64,000 bases of DNA from Vicinamibacteria bacterium (GCA_035570235.1 DATMML010000072.1:1-64000); one strand, 5' to 3'. Positions 16,665-26,266 are shown, counted from the first letter of the stretch. Notes: generated by a model not told the origin, from the sequence alone. A program made the numbers and translations.

Positions 16665-18389
16665 ATGCTGGGTGTGTCGGTTGCCGGAAGAGTGTCGATA
16701 GCAGGCTTGGCGGCGATAACCTTGGCCGCGATCGTGGACCCGTTACGACTGCCAGAGAAACCATCCTTTGATCTCATCATCGAGAGCGGCCGCATCGTGG
16801 ATGGCAGCGGCAACCCCTGGTACAGGGCGGACGTGGGGGTACGCGGTGGCCGAATCGTCGCCATTGGCCGCCTCAAGGGGGCTACTGCGCTCCGGCGTAT
16901 CGATGCCCTAGAGAGGGTCGTGGCCCCGGGCTTCATCGACCTGATGGGAAGCAGCGACTGGCAGTTGCTCGTGGACCCGCGGGCGGCGAGCAAGGTGACC
17001 CAGGGGATCACGCTAAGCGTAGCTGGCGAGGGGACGTCAGTGGCTCCGGCCAACGAGCGGACGGTGGAGGACAGGGCATCCATGAAGCGGTTCGGGGTCA
17101 AACCGGATTGGCGCAGCCTGGCCGACTTCTTTCGAAGACTGGAGGCAAACCCGCCCGCGATCCACTTTGCCACCTTCGTCGGAGCGGGTGGGCTGCGCGA
17201 CCTCGTGATCGGCCGGGAGAATCGGCCAGCGACGCCAGCTGAACTAGCTGAGATGCAATTGCTTGCCGACGAGGCCATGCGAGACGGCGCTCTCGGCGTG
17301 TCTACCTCGCTCATGTACGTTCCCCACCGCTTCGCCAGTACCGAGGAGATCGTGGCCCTGGCCAAGGTAGCGGCGCGGTATGGCGGGATCTACGCGACCC
17401 ACCAACGCAGCGAAGGAGATGGCATCAATGCCTCGCTCGACGAGGTGTTCCGCATCGCTCGCGAGGCCAAGATCCCCACCCACATCTATCACCTCAAGAC
17501 AATGTATCGGCAGAACTGGGGCAGGATGCCGAACGTCCTTCGGCGGATCGAGGCCGCCCGCGGCGAGGGCCTGGATGTCACGGCATCCGTTTACCCTTAC
17601 GTCGCGGCAGGCGCCGGGCTCTTCGATCTGCTGCCGCTGTGGGCGCGCGAAGGCAGCCTCGATGCAGTCCTGACCCGGCTGCGCGACCCGAGTGCGCGGG
17701 AGCGGATCAAGAAGGACCTGACCGTAAGTACGCTCGAATGGGAGAACGAATACTATGGTGCCGGCGGTGCCGAAGGGTTCTTGATCTCGGATGTCATCAA
17801 CCCCTCGCTGAAGCCGTTTGTCGGCAAACGACTGGCGGAAGTCGCACGTGAGCGAGGCCAAGATCCCGTTGATGCGCTGATGGATCTCGTCGTGGAGGAC
17901 AAGGGAGGCACCGGTTTCGTTTCCTTCATCATGGACGAGCCCGATGTCCGTCTCGCACTCAAGCAACGGTGGGCGGCCTTTTGCAACGACTCGCCAATCC
18001 AAGCGACGGATGGCCCGCTCTCTCAAGGCAAGCCCCACCCGCGGGCGTACGGATCCTTTCCGCGAATCCTTGGCCGGTACGTCCGCGAGGAGAAGCTGAT
18101 GGCGCTCGAGGAGGCGATCAGGAAAGCGACGTCCCTGGCCGCGCAGATCCTCGGGGTCCGAGATCGTGGCCTCGTCCGTGAGGGCTTCTGGGCCGACCTA
18201 GTCGTCTTCGATCCAGACAAGATCGCGGATCGGGCAACCTTCGAGCAGCCGCACCAATACTCGGCGGGGATCGACTTTGTCATGGTAGACGGCGAACTTG
18301 TCTTGGACGATGGCCGAATGACCAACGCGCGACCCGGCAAGGTCATTCGAGGTCCGGGGTATCGGCCCGCCGCAGCTCCGGGCAAGTAA
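16665..18389 (+). CDS. N-acyl-D-amino-acid deacylase-like amidohydrolase, membrane-anchored or exported
   Basis: A 574-aa amidohydrolase-fold protein of the D-aminoacylase group, expected to release amino acids from N-acyl derivatives. A hydrophobic start (VSIAGLAAITLAAIV) suggests export or an anchor. Family segments include FDLIIESGRIVDGSGNPWYR, APGFIDLMGSSDW, YATHQRSEGDG, THIYHLKTM and FCNDSPIQATDG. Two His of the tight metal site (THQR, YHLK) are present, but the usual HxH after PGFID is absent and the family's Cys-containing GNCG is GEGT here. ATG 16665 follows AAGGGAGAT. It is a separate unit, 270 bp after the operon. The subgroup may use a single metal held by His and Glu (inference). 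Confidence 0.8.
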   Translation: MLGVSVAGRVSIAGLAAITLAAIVDPLRLPEKPSFDLIIESGRIVDGSGNPWYRADVGVRGGRIVAIGRLKGATALRRIDALERVVAPGFIDLMGSSDWQLLVDPRAASKVTQGITLSVAGEGTSVAPANERTVEDRASMKRFGVKPDWRSLADFFRRLEANPPAIHFATFVGAGGLRDLVIGRENRPATPAELAEMQLLADEAMRDGALGVSTSLMYVPHRFASTEEIVALAKVAARYGGIYATHQRSEGDGINASLDEVFRIAREAKIPTHIYHLKTMYRQNWGRMPNVLRRIEAARGEGLDVTASVYPYVAAGAGLFDLLPLWAREGSLDAVLTRLRDPSARERIKKDLTVSTLEWENEYYGAGGAEGFLISDVINPSLKPFVGKRLAEVARERGQDPVDALMDLVVEDKGGTGFVSFIMDEPDVRLALKQRWAAFCNDSPIQATDGPLSQGKPHPRAYGSFPRILGRYVREEKLMALEEAIRKATSLAAQILGVRDRGLVREGFWADLVVFDPDKIADRATFEQPHQYSAGIDFVMVDGELVLDDGRMTNARPGKVIRGPGYRPAAAPGK

Positions 18390-18539
18390 ATCTAAAGAGG
18401 CAACATCCGCTGCTTCACAAGGGGGATCCCTTGGAACTCACTTCCCGAGGCAGGCCGGTCGGGCAGGCAATCTGGGGTGGGGCAGCGAGGGATCCCCGCG
18501 TGTCCTTACTAAGTAGGGATGCAGCCAAGGCGCCGGGGG

Positions 18540-18590
18540 TTGACACCGATCCCCCCAAAGTGATAGTTCTCTTGTTCTCTTGTTGAGCAC
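18540..18590 (+). promoter_or_regulatory. Promoter with overlapping TTGTTGAGCAC element
   Basis: TTGACA (18540-18545) lies 16 bp before GATAGT (18562-18567). Immediately downstream come TTGTTC (18572-18577) and TTGTTGAGCAC (18580-18590). The predicted start site falls next to the TTG used as start of the following gene, so transcript and operator overlap. Confidence 0.4.
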
Positions 18591-20097
18591 TTCATCAGGA
18601 CGGTGGACGTCACTGTGGCTCAGGGCGGAGGGCAGGGCCCTGGGTGCTTCGCTCGCTCTCATGGCTTTTCTGGGGCCGAGCTACGGTGCGCCGCCTGAGC
18701 CGCGCCGCGGCGCAGGGCGGGTGGCGGTTATCGATGTCTCGAGCGCCTCCGTAGCCGACAGCGCCCTCGAACGATGCTTCGGAGGGACCCCCGCGCGGCC
18801 CGCCTTGCGCGACGACTATGAGGTCCACGCGGCAGCGGACCCACACAACCCCAAGAATGTGGCGGCTGCGTGGATGACGGTTGGGCCTACGCGGCGCGAC
18901 TATGTCGTCCGGGCAGCGTACTCCTCCGACGGCGGCTCGACCTGGTCACCTCCACGGACGCTGCCTTTCATAGCCTGCGCCGGCGGGAGCAAGGAGTCAC
19001 TGCGCGTTTCCACCGATCCCTGGGTTGCCTTCGGGCCGGAAGGGCGCTTGTACGTGAGCGCCCAGGCCTATCAAGGCGAGGCTGGGGGCCACGCGGGCAT
19101 CCAGCACATCTCGGTCATCACCTCGGCCGACGGGGGTCGCTCCTGGGACGAGGCTCGCTCGCCCATCGTTGAGCAGGGGCCGGGGGTCAAGCTGGACAAC
19201 ACCTCCGTCACGCCAGATCCGGCGCGGCCAGGCACGGCTTACGTTCTCACGACCCACTTTACCCTCCCCGATCCAGTCGGCCCGACCGATGCCACGAGGG
19301 AGGAAGAGCGGCGTATTGGGAGAGCCGAACTCTCCAAGACTACCGATGGGGGTCATACGTGGAGCTCACCGCGGCTGATCACACCGGACGAGCCCCATGC
19401 CTACGCTGACTTGCCCCAGATCGTGATCGACCCGCGCAGCGGCCGCCTTTACATGTTTTATAGCAACCCAAGACCCGTCGTGGGAGGGATCTTCCTTATG
19501 ACGTCGGAGGATGGAGGATCCACTTGGTCTTCGGCTACGTTCGCGAGCCCTTATGTGCCCCTCGCCAAGCGCACTCCCCATCCCTCGACCGGTACGCCCT
19601 TGAGTGTCGGCGAGGACATCATGCATGCCGCCATTGACACCACGAACAGCCGGTTATTCGCCGTGTTCGTGGATAGCCATTTCGGCGAATATGCGCAAAT
19701 CGCTCTCGTGACCTCGAGCGATGGCGGACGGACCTGGACCGATGCCAGGAGGGTCAACACCTGGCAAGGACCCGCGTGGCTCCCTTCCATAGCTGTCAAC
19801 TCCGAGGGTCGCGTGGCGGTGACCTACCTCGATGCCAGGCCCGACAACGATCGACAGAAGGGCAGAGTCAACGTCTGGCAGAAGACGTTCACCTCGAACG
19901 CCAACGGCGATCTCCTGAATGTACAGGAGAAGCTCTTGGACCGCTTCGTCTTGGGTCAGGCGACGCCCCTCGAGCCCGGCTACTTCCTTGGCGACTACTT
20001 CTCCGTGGTCGCGCAGGGCGACGCCTTCGGGGCTATTTATGTCAAGTCGGTGTCGGCGGCCGGCTCGGTGCGAACCCGTGTTTTCTTCAGCCGCTAG
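18580..20097 (+). CDS. Secreted BNR/Asp-box (sialidase-fold) protein
   Basis: A 505-aa six-bladed-propeller type protein with at least five Asp boxes (S-x-D-G-G-x-T/S-W): SSDGGSTW, SADGGRSW, TTDGGHTW, SEDGGSTW and SSDGGRTW. This fold serves exo-sialidases and other glycan-active or glycan-binding proteins; the FRIP motif and Arg triad of true sialidases were not identified, so activity is open. A signal peptide is likely (ALGASLALMAFLGPSYGA). The start is uncertain: the TTG at 18580 lies inside a promoter/operator element, and the next in-frame ATG (18661) would remove most of the signal peptide; a leaderless transcript would reconcile this. Confidence 0.75.
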   Translation: MLSTSSGRWTSLWLRAEGRALGASLALMAFLGPSYGAPPEPRRGAGRVAVIDVSSASVADSALERCFGGTPARPALRDDYEVHAAADPHNPKNVAAAWMTVGPTRRDYVVRAAYSSDGGSTWSPPRTLPFIACAGGSKESLRVSTDPWVAFGPEGRLYVSAQAYQGEAGGHAGIQHISVITSADGGRSWDEARSPIVEQGPGVKLDNTSVTPDPARPGTAYVLTTHFTLPDPVGPTDATREEERRIGRAELSKTTDGGHTWSSPRLITPDEPHAYADLPQIVIDPRSGRLYMFYSNPRPVVGGIFLMTSEDGGSTWSSATFASPYVPLAKRTPHPSTGTPLSVGEDIMHAAIDTTNSRLFAVFVDSHFGEYAQIALVTSSDGGRTWTDARRVNTWQGPAWLPSIAVNSEGRVAVTYLDARPDNDRQKGRVNVWQKTFTSNANGDLLNVQEKLLDRFVLGQATPLEPGYFLGDYFSVVAQGDAFGAIYVKSVSAAGSVRTRVFFSR

Positions 20098-20228
20098 CCC
20101 CCAGGATGAGCCATCGAGAGGCGGGAGATCGCCGATGCACCGTGCCGACGACTCTCCGACGGCCGCACGGCAGAGGCTCCTACATCGTTGAGCAGTCTGA
20201 GTGGTCTTCGGTCTAAAGAGGAGGGGAC

Positions 20229-21368
20229 ATGTCCCGTTTCGGCAGCCACGCCTTGAGAATGCTCGCCCTGCTGTTCGCGATTCCTCCCTGCGCGTGGACG
20301 GCTTCACCCGCCTCGGGGCCACGGGCTACGGACCCGGGAGAAACGATAAGCGGCGCCGCGGGCGGCCGTCTCGACGCTTACTTCGAAGCCCTTGCTGTCG
20401 AAGGCTTCTCAGGGACGGTCCTCGTGGCGCGAAAGGGCGAGTTGCTCCTGAACAAGGGCTACGGTTTGGCGGACCGGGAGCGGCACGTTCCTTGCGCGAC
20501 GAACACTGTGTTCGATATCGGCTCGATCACGAAGCAGTTCACGGCCGCAGGAATCCTGAAGCTGGAGATGGCCGGAAAGCTCAAGGTCGCGGACAAGCTT
20601 TCTCAATATCTCGACGGGGTGCCCGACGATAAGTCTGCGATCACCCTTCATCACCTCCTGACCCACACCTCGGGCCTCGACCACGGTTATGGTGAGGACG
20701 ACGCTTACGCGCCCCGCGACCTCGCGGTGCGGTTGTTCCTCCGTATGCCGCTTGTCACACCGCCCGGAACCGAGTATCGGTACTCGAACGCTGGCTTCAG
20801 CCTGCTCGCCGCCGTCATTGAGCGAGTCTCGGGACGACCCTACGAGACATTCCTCAATGATGAGTTCTTTCGGCCGGCCGGCATGGTCAAGACGGGATAC
20901 CTGATCCCGCATTGGAACCTCCGGGAGGTGTCCAAGAACTACAACGGAGACAAGTCATACGAATGGACGTTCAACCGCAATTGGGGCCCCGAGGGCCCTT
21001 ACTGGCACCTCTTCGGGAATGGCGGAATCCTGACAACCACGGGTGATCTCTATCGGTGGGAGCAGAGCCTCATGGGCGACCGTGCGCTCTCTCCCGAGGC
21101 GCGCCGCAAGCTCCTAACGCCGTACGTGCCCACGGATGAGGAGGGGCAGGGCTCTTACGCCTATGGCTGGCGCGTTGGAAAGACAAGCCGGGGGACCCCT
21201 TACAGTGGGCATGGAGGCGGGTCCGACTACGGCGTGTCGGCAGCGTACTTTCGGTTCCCAGACGAAGGTATTCTCGTGGTCGTTCTCTCCAACCAGGCCT
21301 CCTTTCCGGGAAAGCTGGGCGCGCCGGCGTTTACAGATCGTGTCTCGTCTCTCGCATTGGCCCCTTAG
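20229..21368 (+). CDS. Serine hydrolase, beta-lactamase class C fold
   Basis: A 379-aa exported penicillin-binding-protein-like hydrolase. Signal peptide: LRMLALLFAIPPCAWTASPA. Catalytic features are S-x-x-K in GSITKQF (~99-102), Y-S-N in YRYSNAGFSLL (~185) and a C-terminal HGGGSDYGV in place of the KTG/HTG box. Such enzymes include D-aminopeptidases, esterases and carboxypeptidases; true beta-lactamase activity is unlikely to be the main role. ATG 20229 follows AAAGAGGAGGGG. A close paralog is at 62793-63911 (shared VLVARKG, KGYGLADR, FDIGSITKQF, FGNGGILTT) and a more distant one at 36722-38488. Confidence 0.88.
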   Translation: MSRFGSHALRMLALLFAIPPCAWTASPASGPRATDPGETISGAAGGRLDAYFEALAVEGFSGTVLVARKGELLLNKGYGLADRERHVPCATNTVFDIGSITKQFTAAGILKLEMAGKLKVADKLSQYLDGVPDDKSAITLHHLLTHTSGLDHGYGEDDAYAPRDLAVRLFLRMPLVTPPGTEYRYSNAGFSLLAAVIERVSGRPYETFLNDEFFRPAGMVKTGYLIPHWNLREVSKNYNGDKSYEWTFNRNWGPEGPYWHLFGNGGILTTTGDLYRWEQSLMGDRALSPEARRKLLTPYVPTDEEGQGSYAYGWRVGKTSRGTPYSGHGGGSDYGVSAAYFRFPDEGILVVVLSNQASFPGKLGAPAFTDRVSSLALAP

Positions 21369-21600
21369 AACCAGTGCCTGTCCCGCATTGCGATCCACCA
21401 CGAGACGGGGGTCCCCATACCAGGGAGCTTGAGCGCGAGGAGTGAGGGTGTCGATGCTTGCCGCGCCAGGGCCCGCTATCGCGGCTTGAGCCATGTGCAT
21501 TTGCGGGGAGACGCTCTTATCATCCAGTGCAAGCCATGGCTCCCACTGTTGAGCACCTCGTTGCCGAGAGACTCAGACAGCTAGCTCGTCGGCGGTAGGG

Positions 21601-23919
21601 GTGGCTGACCGAACAAGGGACCGAGGTCTGAGGCGCCCGGCATTGGCCGTGGCCTTGGGTGTTGCCCTCGCCGTGGCGTGGCTGAGCATCCCCCGGCCGC
21701 ACTGGGTGGCGCGTCTTTTCCGCTCGAGAGTCCCGAAGAACCTGCTCCTCGTCTCTATCGACACGCTCCGTGCAGATCACCTGGGAAGTTACGGATACAC
21801 GCCAGCGCAGACGCCGAGGCTAGACGCCTTGGCACACCAGGGCCTGCGGTTCGAGAGAGCCATCACGGTGACCCCATTGACCCTGCCCGCCCACTCGTCG
21901 CTCATGACCGGCGTGTTCCCCACCCATCATGGCGTCCGAGACAACGGAGGGTTCTATTTGGGCGGCGACGAGGTGACCCTGGCAAGGGTGCTTCGAGACC
22001 GCGGTTTCCGCACGGGAGGATTTGTCGGTGCCTTCGTTCTCGACCGGCGCTGGGGCATAGCGCAAGGATTCGATCGGTTCTTCGATGACTTCAAGCTGGA
22101 GGACTTCAAGGACACTCTCAGCATGGACGCGATTCGCCGGCCCGGGGCGCAAGTCGTGGACGAGGCCCTGAAATGGCTGCGTGGGGACAGGAAACAGCCC
22201 TTTTTCGCCTGGGTTCACCTCTACGACCCCCATGCTCCTTACGAGGCTCCAGAGGCCTACACCTCGCGTTTCCCGAAAACCGTAGTGGGTGCTTACGATG
22301 CTGCAATTGCATATACGGACGCCCAGGTCGGTAGGCTCTTGGATGCCCTTGACCTCGATCGCCGGCTGGACGACACACTCGTGGTCGTCGTTGGAGATCA
22401 CGGTGAGATGCTGGGAGAGCACGGGGAACAGACCCATGGATTCTTCTTATATGACGCAGCCATCCACGTGCCCTTGCTGGTGACCGGCCCGGGAGTGCCT
22501 GCCCGTGTCGTTCCCAACCAGGCGCGGATTGTGGACGTGATGCCCACCGTCCTGGACCTGATGAGGGTTCCAGTACCGAAGGCGGTGCAAGGGGTCAGCC
22601 TGACGCCCCTCGCGCGTGGCACCGGCATGAGCCTCATAGCCTATTCGGAGACCTTTTTTCCGCGTTACCACTACGGCTGGAGCGAGCTCCGCGCGGTGCA
22701 GGACGGCCGTTTCAAGTATATCCGTGCCCCCCGGAGCGAGCTCTACGACCTTCAAAACAACCCCCGGGAGACGGAGAATCTGGTCGCGGGCGAGGTAGCT
22801 CGTTCGGAGTCTCTTGCTCAGGCACTTGCGGATTTCGACGCACGCACTACGGCCCCCGGGGCCTCCCGAGGACCGAGTCCGGTCGACGTCGAGACGGAGG
22901 AGCGCTTGGCCGCGCTAGGTTACGTGGGGAGCGCAAGCCGCAGGAACCTCGAGGATCGGCCACGCAGTGACCCCAAGGACAAGATTGGTCTGTACCATCT
23001 GCTGAAGCAGGCGGGCGGCTTCTACTCGGAGGGCAAGAACGATGCAGCCATTGCGACGGTCGAGAAGGCTCTTGCCAGCGACCCCGAAATCGTGGATGCC
23101 TATGTCCTTCTTGGCAACTTCCTCAAGAAGGCGAAGCGCCTCGAGGAGGCGGTCGCCGCCTACAAACAGGCCCTGGCGCGCGACGACGAGCACGAGCGTG
23201 CGCTGGTCGCAGTGGCCGTGGTCTACATGGATCTGGGCCGGCTCGATGAGGCGCGGAAAAGCCTCGAGCGTGCGCGAGCGCGAGATCCTCGCAGCAGCAG
23301 CGTCCTCTGGAACCTAGCGGACGTCTGGATGCGCAAGGGCGAGTTGAAGAAGGCCGAGGCGGTGATCCGGGAGGCGTTGGCGAATGGGATCGACGAGGAC
23401 CGCTTCTTACTCAAGCTTGGCGAGTGCGAAATCGAGGCAAAGCGGTTCGACGAGGCGGAAAAGACTCTGACCGCTGCTTTGGCGAAAAAACCTGGACTGG
23501 CCACAGTGCGCTTTGCTCTTGGGCTCGTCTACGAGGCCCAGGGACGGATCGACGACGCCATGAGCTCGTACAAGGCCGAAGTGGAAAGCCATACCCAGGC
23601 ATACCGGGCCGCCTTCAACCTGGGAAGGCTTCTCCAGGAGCGGGGCCGGGCCGAGGAGGCGCTGGGCTATTTCCGCAAGTCTGTGGAGATGCAGCCCGAC
23701 TTCGGGGCCGGTCAGCTCTACCTCGCCAAAGCCCTGCTCGACACGGGCGACCTGAAGGCAGCCGAGACGTGGGCTCGCTCCGGCCTTTCCCACAAACCCG
23801 AGCGCAGCGTCGCTCCGCTCGGCCACTACGTGCTCTCCGACATCTACAATCGGCAGGGGCGCGCCGGAGATGCCGATCGCGAAATGGCTGCCGCCCGCCG
23901 CCTTCAGGGCGGAACCTGA
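21601..23919 (+). CDS. Sulfatase-fold (alkaline phosphatase superfamily) protein with TPR tail
   Basis: A 772-aa membrane-anchored protein: one N-terminal helix (ALAVALGVALAVAWLSI), a sulfatase/phosphodiesterase domain to about residue 430 and TPR repeats to the end. Metal ligands are seen in VSIDTLRADHLG and VVVGDHGEMLGEHGE. The catalytic site reads PLTLPAHSSLMTG, so Thr stands where sulfatases have Cys/Ser of C/S-x-P-x-R and the Arg is His; formylglycine chemistry is therefore not expected and a Thr-nucleophile phosphodiesterase- or transferase-like activity is more likely. Start GTG 21601 has only a weak ribosome binding site. It is highly similar along its length to 47908-50202. Confidence 0.85.
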   Translation: MADRTRDRGLRRPALAVALGVALAVAWLSIPRPHWVARLFRSRVPKNLLLVSIDTLRADHLGSYGYTPAQTPRLDALAHQGLRFERAITVTPLTLPAHSSLMTGVFPTHHGVRDNGGFYLGGDEVTLARVLRDRGFRTGGFVGAFVLDRRWGIAQGFDRFFDDFKLEDFKDTLSMDAIRRPGAQVVDEALKWLRGDRKQPFFAWVHLYDPHAPYEAPEAYTSRFPKTVVGAYDAAIAYTDAQVGRLLDALDLDRRLDDTLVVVVGDHGEMLGEHGEQTHGFFLYDAAIHVPLLVTGPGVPARVVPNQARIVDVMPTVLDLMRVPVPKAVQGVSLTPLARGTGMSLIAYSETFFPRYHYGWSELRAVQDGRFKYIRAPRSELYDLQNNPRETENLVAGEVARSESLAQALADFDARTTAPGASRGPSPVDVETEERLAALGYVGSASRRNLEDRPRSDPKDKIGLYHLLKQAGGFYSEGKNDAAIATVEKALASDPEIVDAYVLLGNFLKKAKRLEEAVAAYKQALARDDEHERALVAVAVVYMDLGRLDEARKSLERARARDPRSSSVLWNLADVWMRKGELKKAEAVIREALANGIDEDRFLLKLGECEIEAKRFDEAEKTLTAALAKKPGLATVRFALGLVYEAQGRIDDAMSSYKAEVESHTQAYRAAFNLGRLLQERGRAEEALGYFRKSVEMQPDFGAGQLYLAKALLDTGDLKAAETWARSGLSHKPERSVAPLGHYVLSDIYNRQGRAGDADREMAAARRLQGGT

Positions 23920-23925
23920 GGGCTG

Positions 23926-26082
23926 ATGCCCTGCAGGCAGGAAATCCGTTTCGGTGACCTTGCCGTTCTGCTCTTACTCGCCCTCACGCCTGAAATCGGC
24001 GCCTGCCGGCTTCCGCCGGCGAATGCACGCCCGGCACGCAATCTCGTCATAGTAACCATCGACACCCTGCGCGCCGATCGCGTGGGCATTTATGGCAATC
24101 GCCATGCAGAAACACCACGACTCGACCGGATCGGTGGCGAAGGAGCAATGGCGCCCCAGGCAACGGCCCACGTGCCGCTCACGCGTCCCTCCCACGTCAG
24201 CCTCTTTACGGGCCTGCTTCCGTACGAAACCGGCGTCCGCGACAACCTCTCACCGGCCCTCGATCCCGGGACGGCGCTCCTGGCGGAAGTGCTCAAGAAG
24301 GCGGGCTTTGCGACCGCGGCCTTCGTGTCGGCGATGGTGCTCGACGCTTCCTCGGGTTTGAGCCGGGGCTTCGACACGTACGAAGCCCGCCTTGACAGCG
24401 GAGGCGGTCTTCAATTCTTGGGCTCGGTGCGCAGGAAGGGCGATGTGACGACACGTGAGGCGATCACCTGGCTCCAACTGATGCGACAATCGAGCGGTCC
24501 CGCCCCCCGGTTTTTCCTGTGGCTGCACTTGTACGACGTCCACGACCCCTACGAGCCGCCCGAACCATACGCCACGCGCTATGTGGGGAGGCCGTACGAC
24601 GGAGCCGTGGCCTGGGTGGACGAGCTCGTCGGCCGACTCGATGACGCCCTTGCCCGACTTGAGCTGCGCGACCAAACGCTGCTCGTGGTCACTTCCGACC
24701 ACGGCGAGGGCCTTGGAGAGCACGGGGAGACGCTCCACGGCTTCTTCACGTACCAAACGACTCTGCAAGTCCCCTTTCTCGCGCGTGGTCCAGCAATCCA
24801 CCCAGGCACGCGCCTCGCCGCTACCGTGCGCATGGTGGATCTGTTCCCCACCGTCTTGGACATGCTGGGCGTGCCTTCACCGCGAGGAGTCCACCTCGCC
24901 GGTGCGAGCCTAGCCCAAGCCCTGCGCGGAGACTCGAAGGGGACCGAGCCCCTCACGTATGCCGAGTCCTTGGTGCCGCTTCTTCACTTCGGCTGGAGCG
25001 ACCTGCGCGTGTTGCGCGAGGGTCGTTGGAAATATATCCAGGCGCCAAGAGCCGAGCTCTACGACCTGGAGACGGACCCCGAAGAGACGAACAACCTCGT
25101 CGCCCTCAACCCAGCACGCGGGGAGGCAATGCGCGCAGCGCTGGGTCGCATTCTCGACGAGGAGCGACGGGGAGGTGTCACCCACGAAGGAGCAGCCGCG
25201 GTTCCCCTGGAGTTGCTCGAGAAGCTGGGCGCCCTCGGCTATATAGGTGGGATGGCCCCGGCGAAGACGACCACCCCGGGGGCCGACCCCAAGGACCGAA
25301 TTGAACAGTTCCGCTTCGCCAGCGAGCAGATGCGTGCGGGCCTGCTCCAGTTTGAGGCAAAGGACTACCCTGGCAGTGCGAAGCGCTTCCAAACACTGCT
25401 CGAGCGAGGCATCTCGAGCTTCGAGGTGCACTTCTTCCTAGGCCGGGCCCTATTCGCGGCTGGCCGCATTCGGGCAGCGGCTCCGCAGTTCGAGGAGGCG
25501 GCGCGCTGGGCCCCGGCCTCCGCCGCAGCCTGGAAGGGCTTGGGCGAGAGCCGGACGGCAATGGGCGACGCGAACGGCGCACTCGAAGCTCTGCATCGAG
25601 GCGAAGCCGCGGTTCCCCGGGATGCGGACCTGAGGCTAACCGAAGCTCGCCTGCTGAGAAAGCTGGGCCGCGGAGAGGAGGCGCGTCGGGCCTATGAGTC
25701 CGGTCTCTCCTTGGCTCCAGGGAATGCCCAAGGCCATGCCGAACTCGGCGAATTGCTCAGGGACCTTGGAGCTGTCGACGAAGCGATCCGGCGGCAGCGG
25801 GAGGCCGTCGACCTGGAGCCTAGCGACGCGTACTACTGGGCCACCCTGGGCATGACTCTTGGTGGCAGCGGCCGCATGGACGAGGCGGAGAAAGCGTTCC
25901 GCGAGGCATGGCGACTTGACGGTGCGGACCACCGCAACGCCTACAACCTCGGACTTGCGCTGCTACGACAGGGACGGGCCGAGGACGCCCGCCCGTTCTT
26001 CGAGAAGGCGCTCCAACTGGCCCCCGGCTTCACTCCAGCTCGGCAGAGACTCTCCGAAATGGGGCGGCCAGCCCGGAAGTGA
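23926..26082 (+). CDS. Sulfatase-fold protein with TPR tail, possible lipoprotein
   Basis: A 718-aa protein starting 6 bp after its neighbour of the same type. The start has a hydrophobic segment ending EIGAC, a possible lipobox. The catalytic domain has VTIDTLRADRVG, HVPLTRPSHVSLFTG (Thr at the nucleophile position, T-R-P-S-H) and VVTSDHGEGLGEHGE. From about residue 440 it carries TPR-like helices (SEQMRAGLLQFEAKDYPGSA; AYNLGLALLRQGRAEDARPF). It lacks the C-x-P-x-R signature. Sequence is clearly diverged from 21601 and 47908, so it may act on a different substrate. The repeats suggest a complex or a polymeric substrate (inference). Confidence 0.83.
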   Translation: MPCRQEIRFGDLAVLLLLALTPEIGACRLPPANARPARNLVIVTIDTLRADRVGIYGNRHAETPRLDRIGGEGAMAPQATAHVPLTRPSHVSLFTGLLPYETGVRDNLSPALDPGTALLAEVLKKAGFATAAFVSAMVLDASSGLSRGFDTYEARLDSGGGLQFLGSVRRKGDVTTREAITWLQLMRQSSGPAPRFFLWLHLYDVHDPYEPPEPYATRYVGRPYDGAVAWVDELVGRLDDALARLELRDQTLLVVTSDHGEGLGEHGETLHGFFTYQTTLQVPFLARGPAIHPGTRLAATVRMVDLFPTVLDMLGVPSPRGVHLAGASLAQALRGDSKGTEPLTYAESLVPLLHFGWSDLRVLREGRWKYIQAPRAELYDLETDPEETNNLVALNPARGEAMRAALGRILDEERRGGVTHEGAAAVPLELLEKLGALGYIGGMAPAKTTTPGADPKDRIEQFRFASEQMRAGLLQFEAKDYPGSAKRFQTLLERGISSFEVHFFLGRALFAAGRIRAAAPQFEEAARWAPASAAAWKGLGESRTAMGDANGALEALHRGEAAVPRDADLRLTEARLLRKLGRGEEARRAYESGLSLAPGNAQGHAELGELLRDLGAVDEAIRRQREAVDLEPSDAYYWATLGMTLGGSGRMDEAEKAFREAWRLDGADHRNAYNLGLALLRQGRAEDARPFFEKALQLAPGFTPARQRLSEMGRPARK

Positions 26083-26166
26083 GCTTGAGGTGGGAAGGGA
26101 ACTTCCCATCGAAGCCTCGCGGCGCAAGGAAGCGAATAGCTCGTGCGACACCCATGTGAAAAAGAC

Positions 26167-26202
26167 TTGACACGATTGCTCCCCTAAAGTATTGTTCACA
26201 TG
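26167..26202 (+). promoter_or_regulatory. Promoter with overlapping TATTGTTCACATG operator
   Basis: TTGACA (26167-26172), 17-bp spacer, TATTGT (26190-26195). The -10 box is the beginning of TATTGTTCACATG (26190-26202), the motif shared with sites at 41586, 41807, 56320 and 63970. It drives the receptor gene at 26267. Confidence 0.65.
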
Positions 26203-26266
26203 CTCTACGATCCTACCAAACTTCGGGGCGGGTAAGCCTGACTATCCCAGGCCGGGAGGAGGCATC

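Noticed and set aside
20229-21368. Antibiotic-resistance beta-lactamase
   Set aside because: It has SxxK and YxN but belongs to the broad serine-hydrolase group with an HGGG third box; the context is nutrient degradation and no resistance role can be claimed.
21601-23919. Arylsulfatase with formylglycine
   Set aside because: The C/S-x-P-x-R signature is absent; Thr and His occupy the key positions, so only the fold is claimed.
26190-26195. Reading TATTGTTCA merely as an extended -10 promoter box
   Set aside because: At 41807 and 44155 the same sequence lies at -35, at 33475 and 63970 in the spacer, and at 47601 past the -10; orientation also varies. A promoter box would keep one position.
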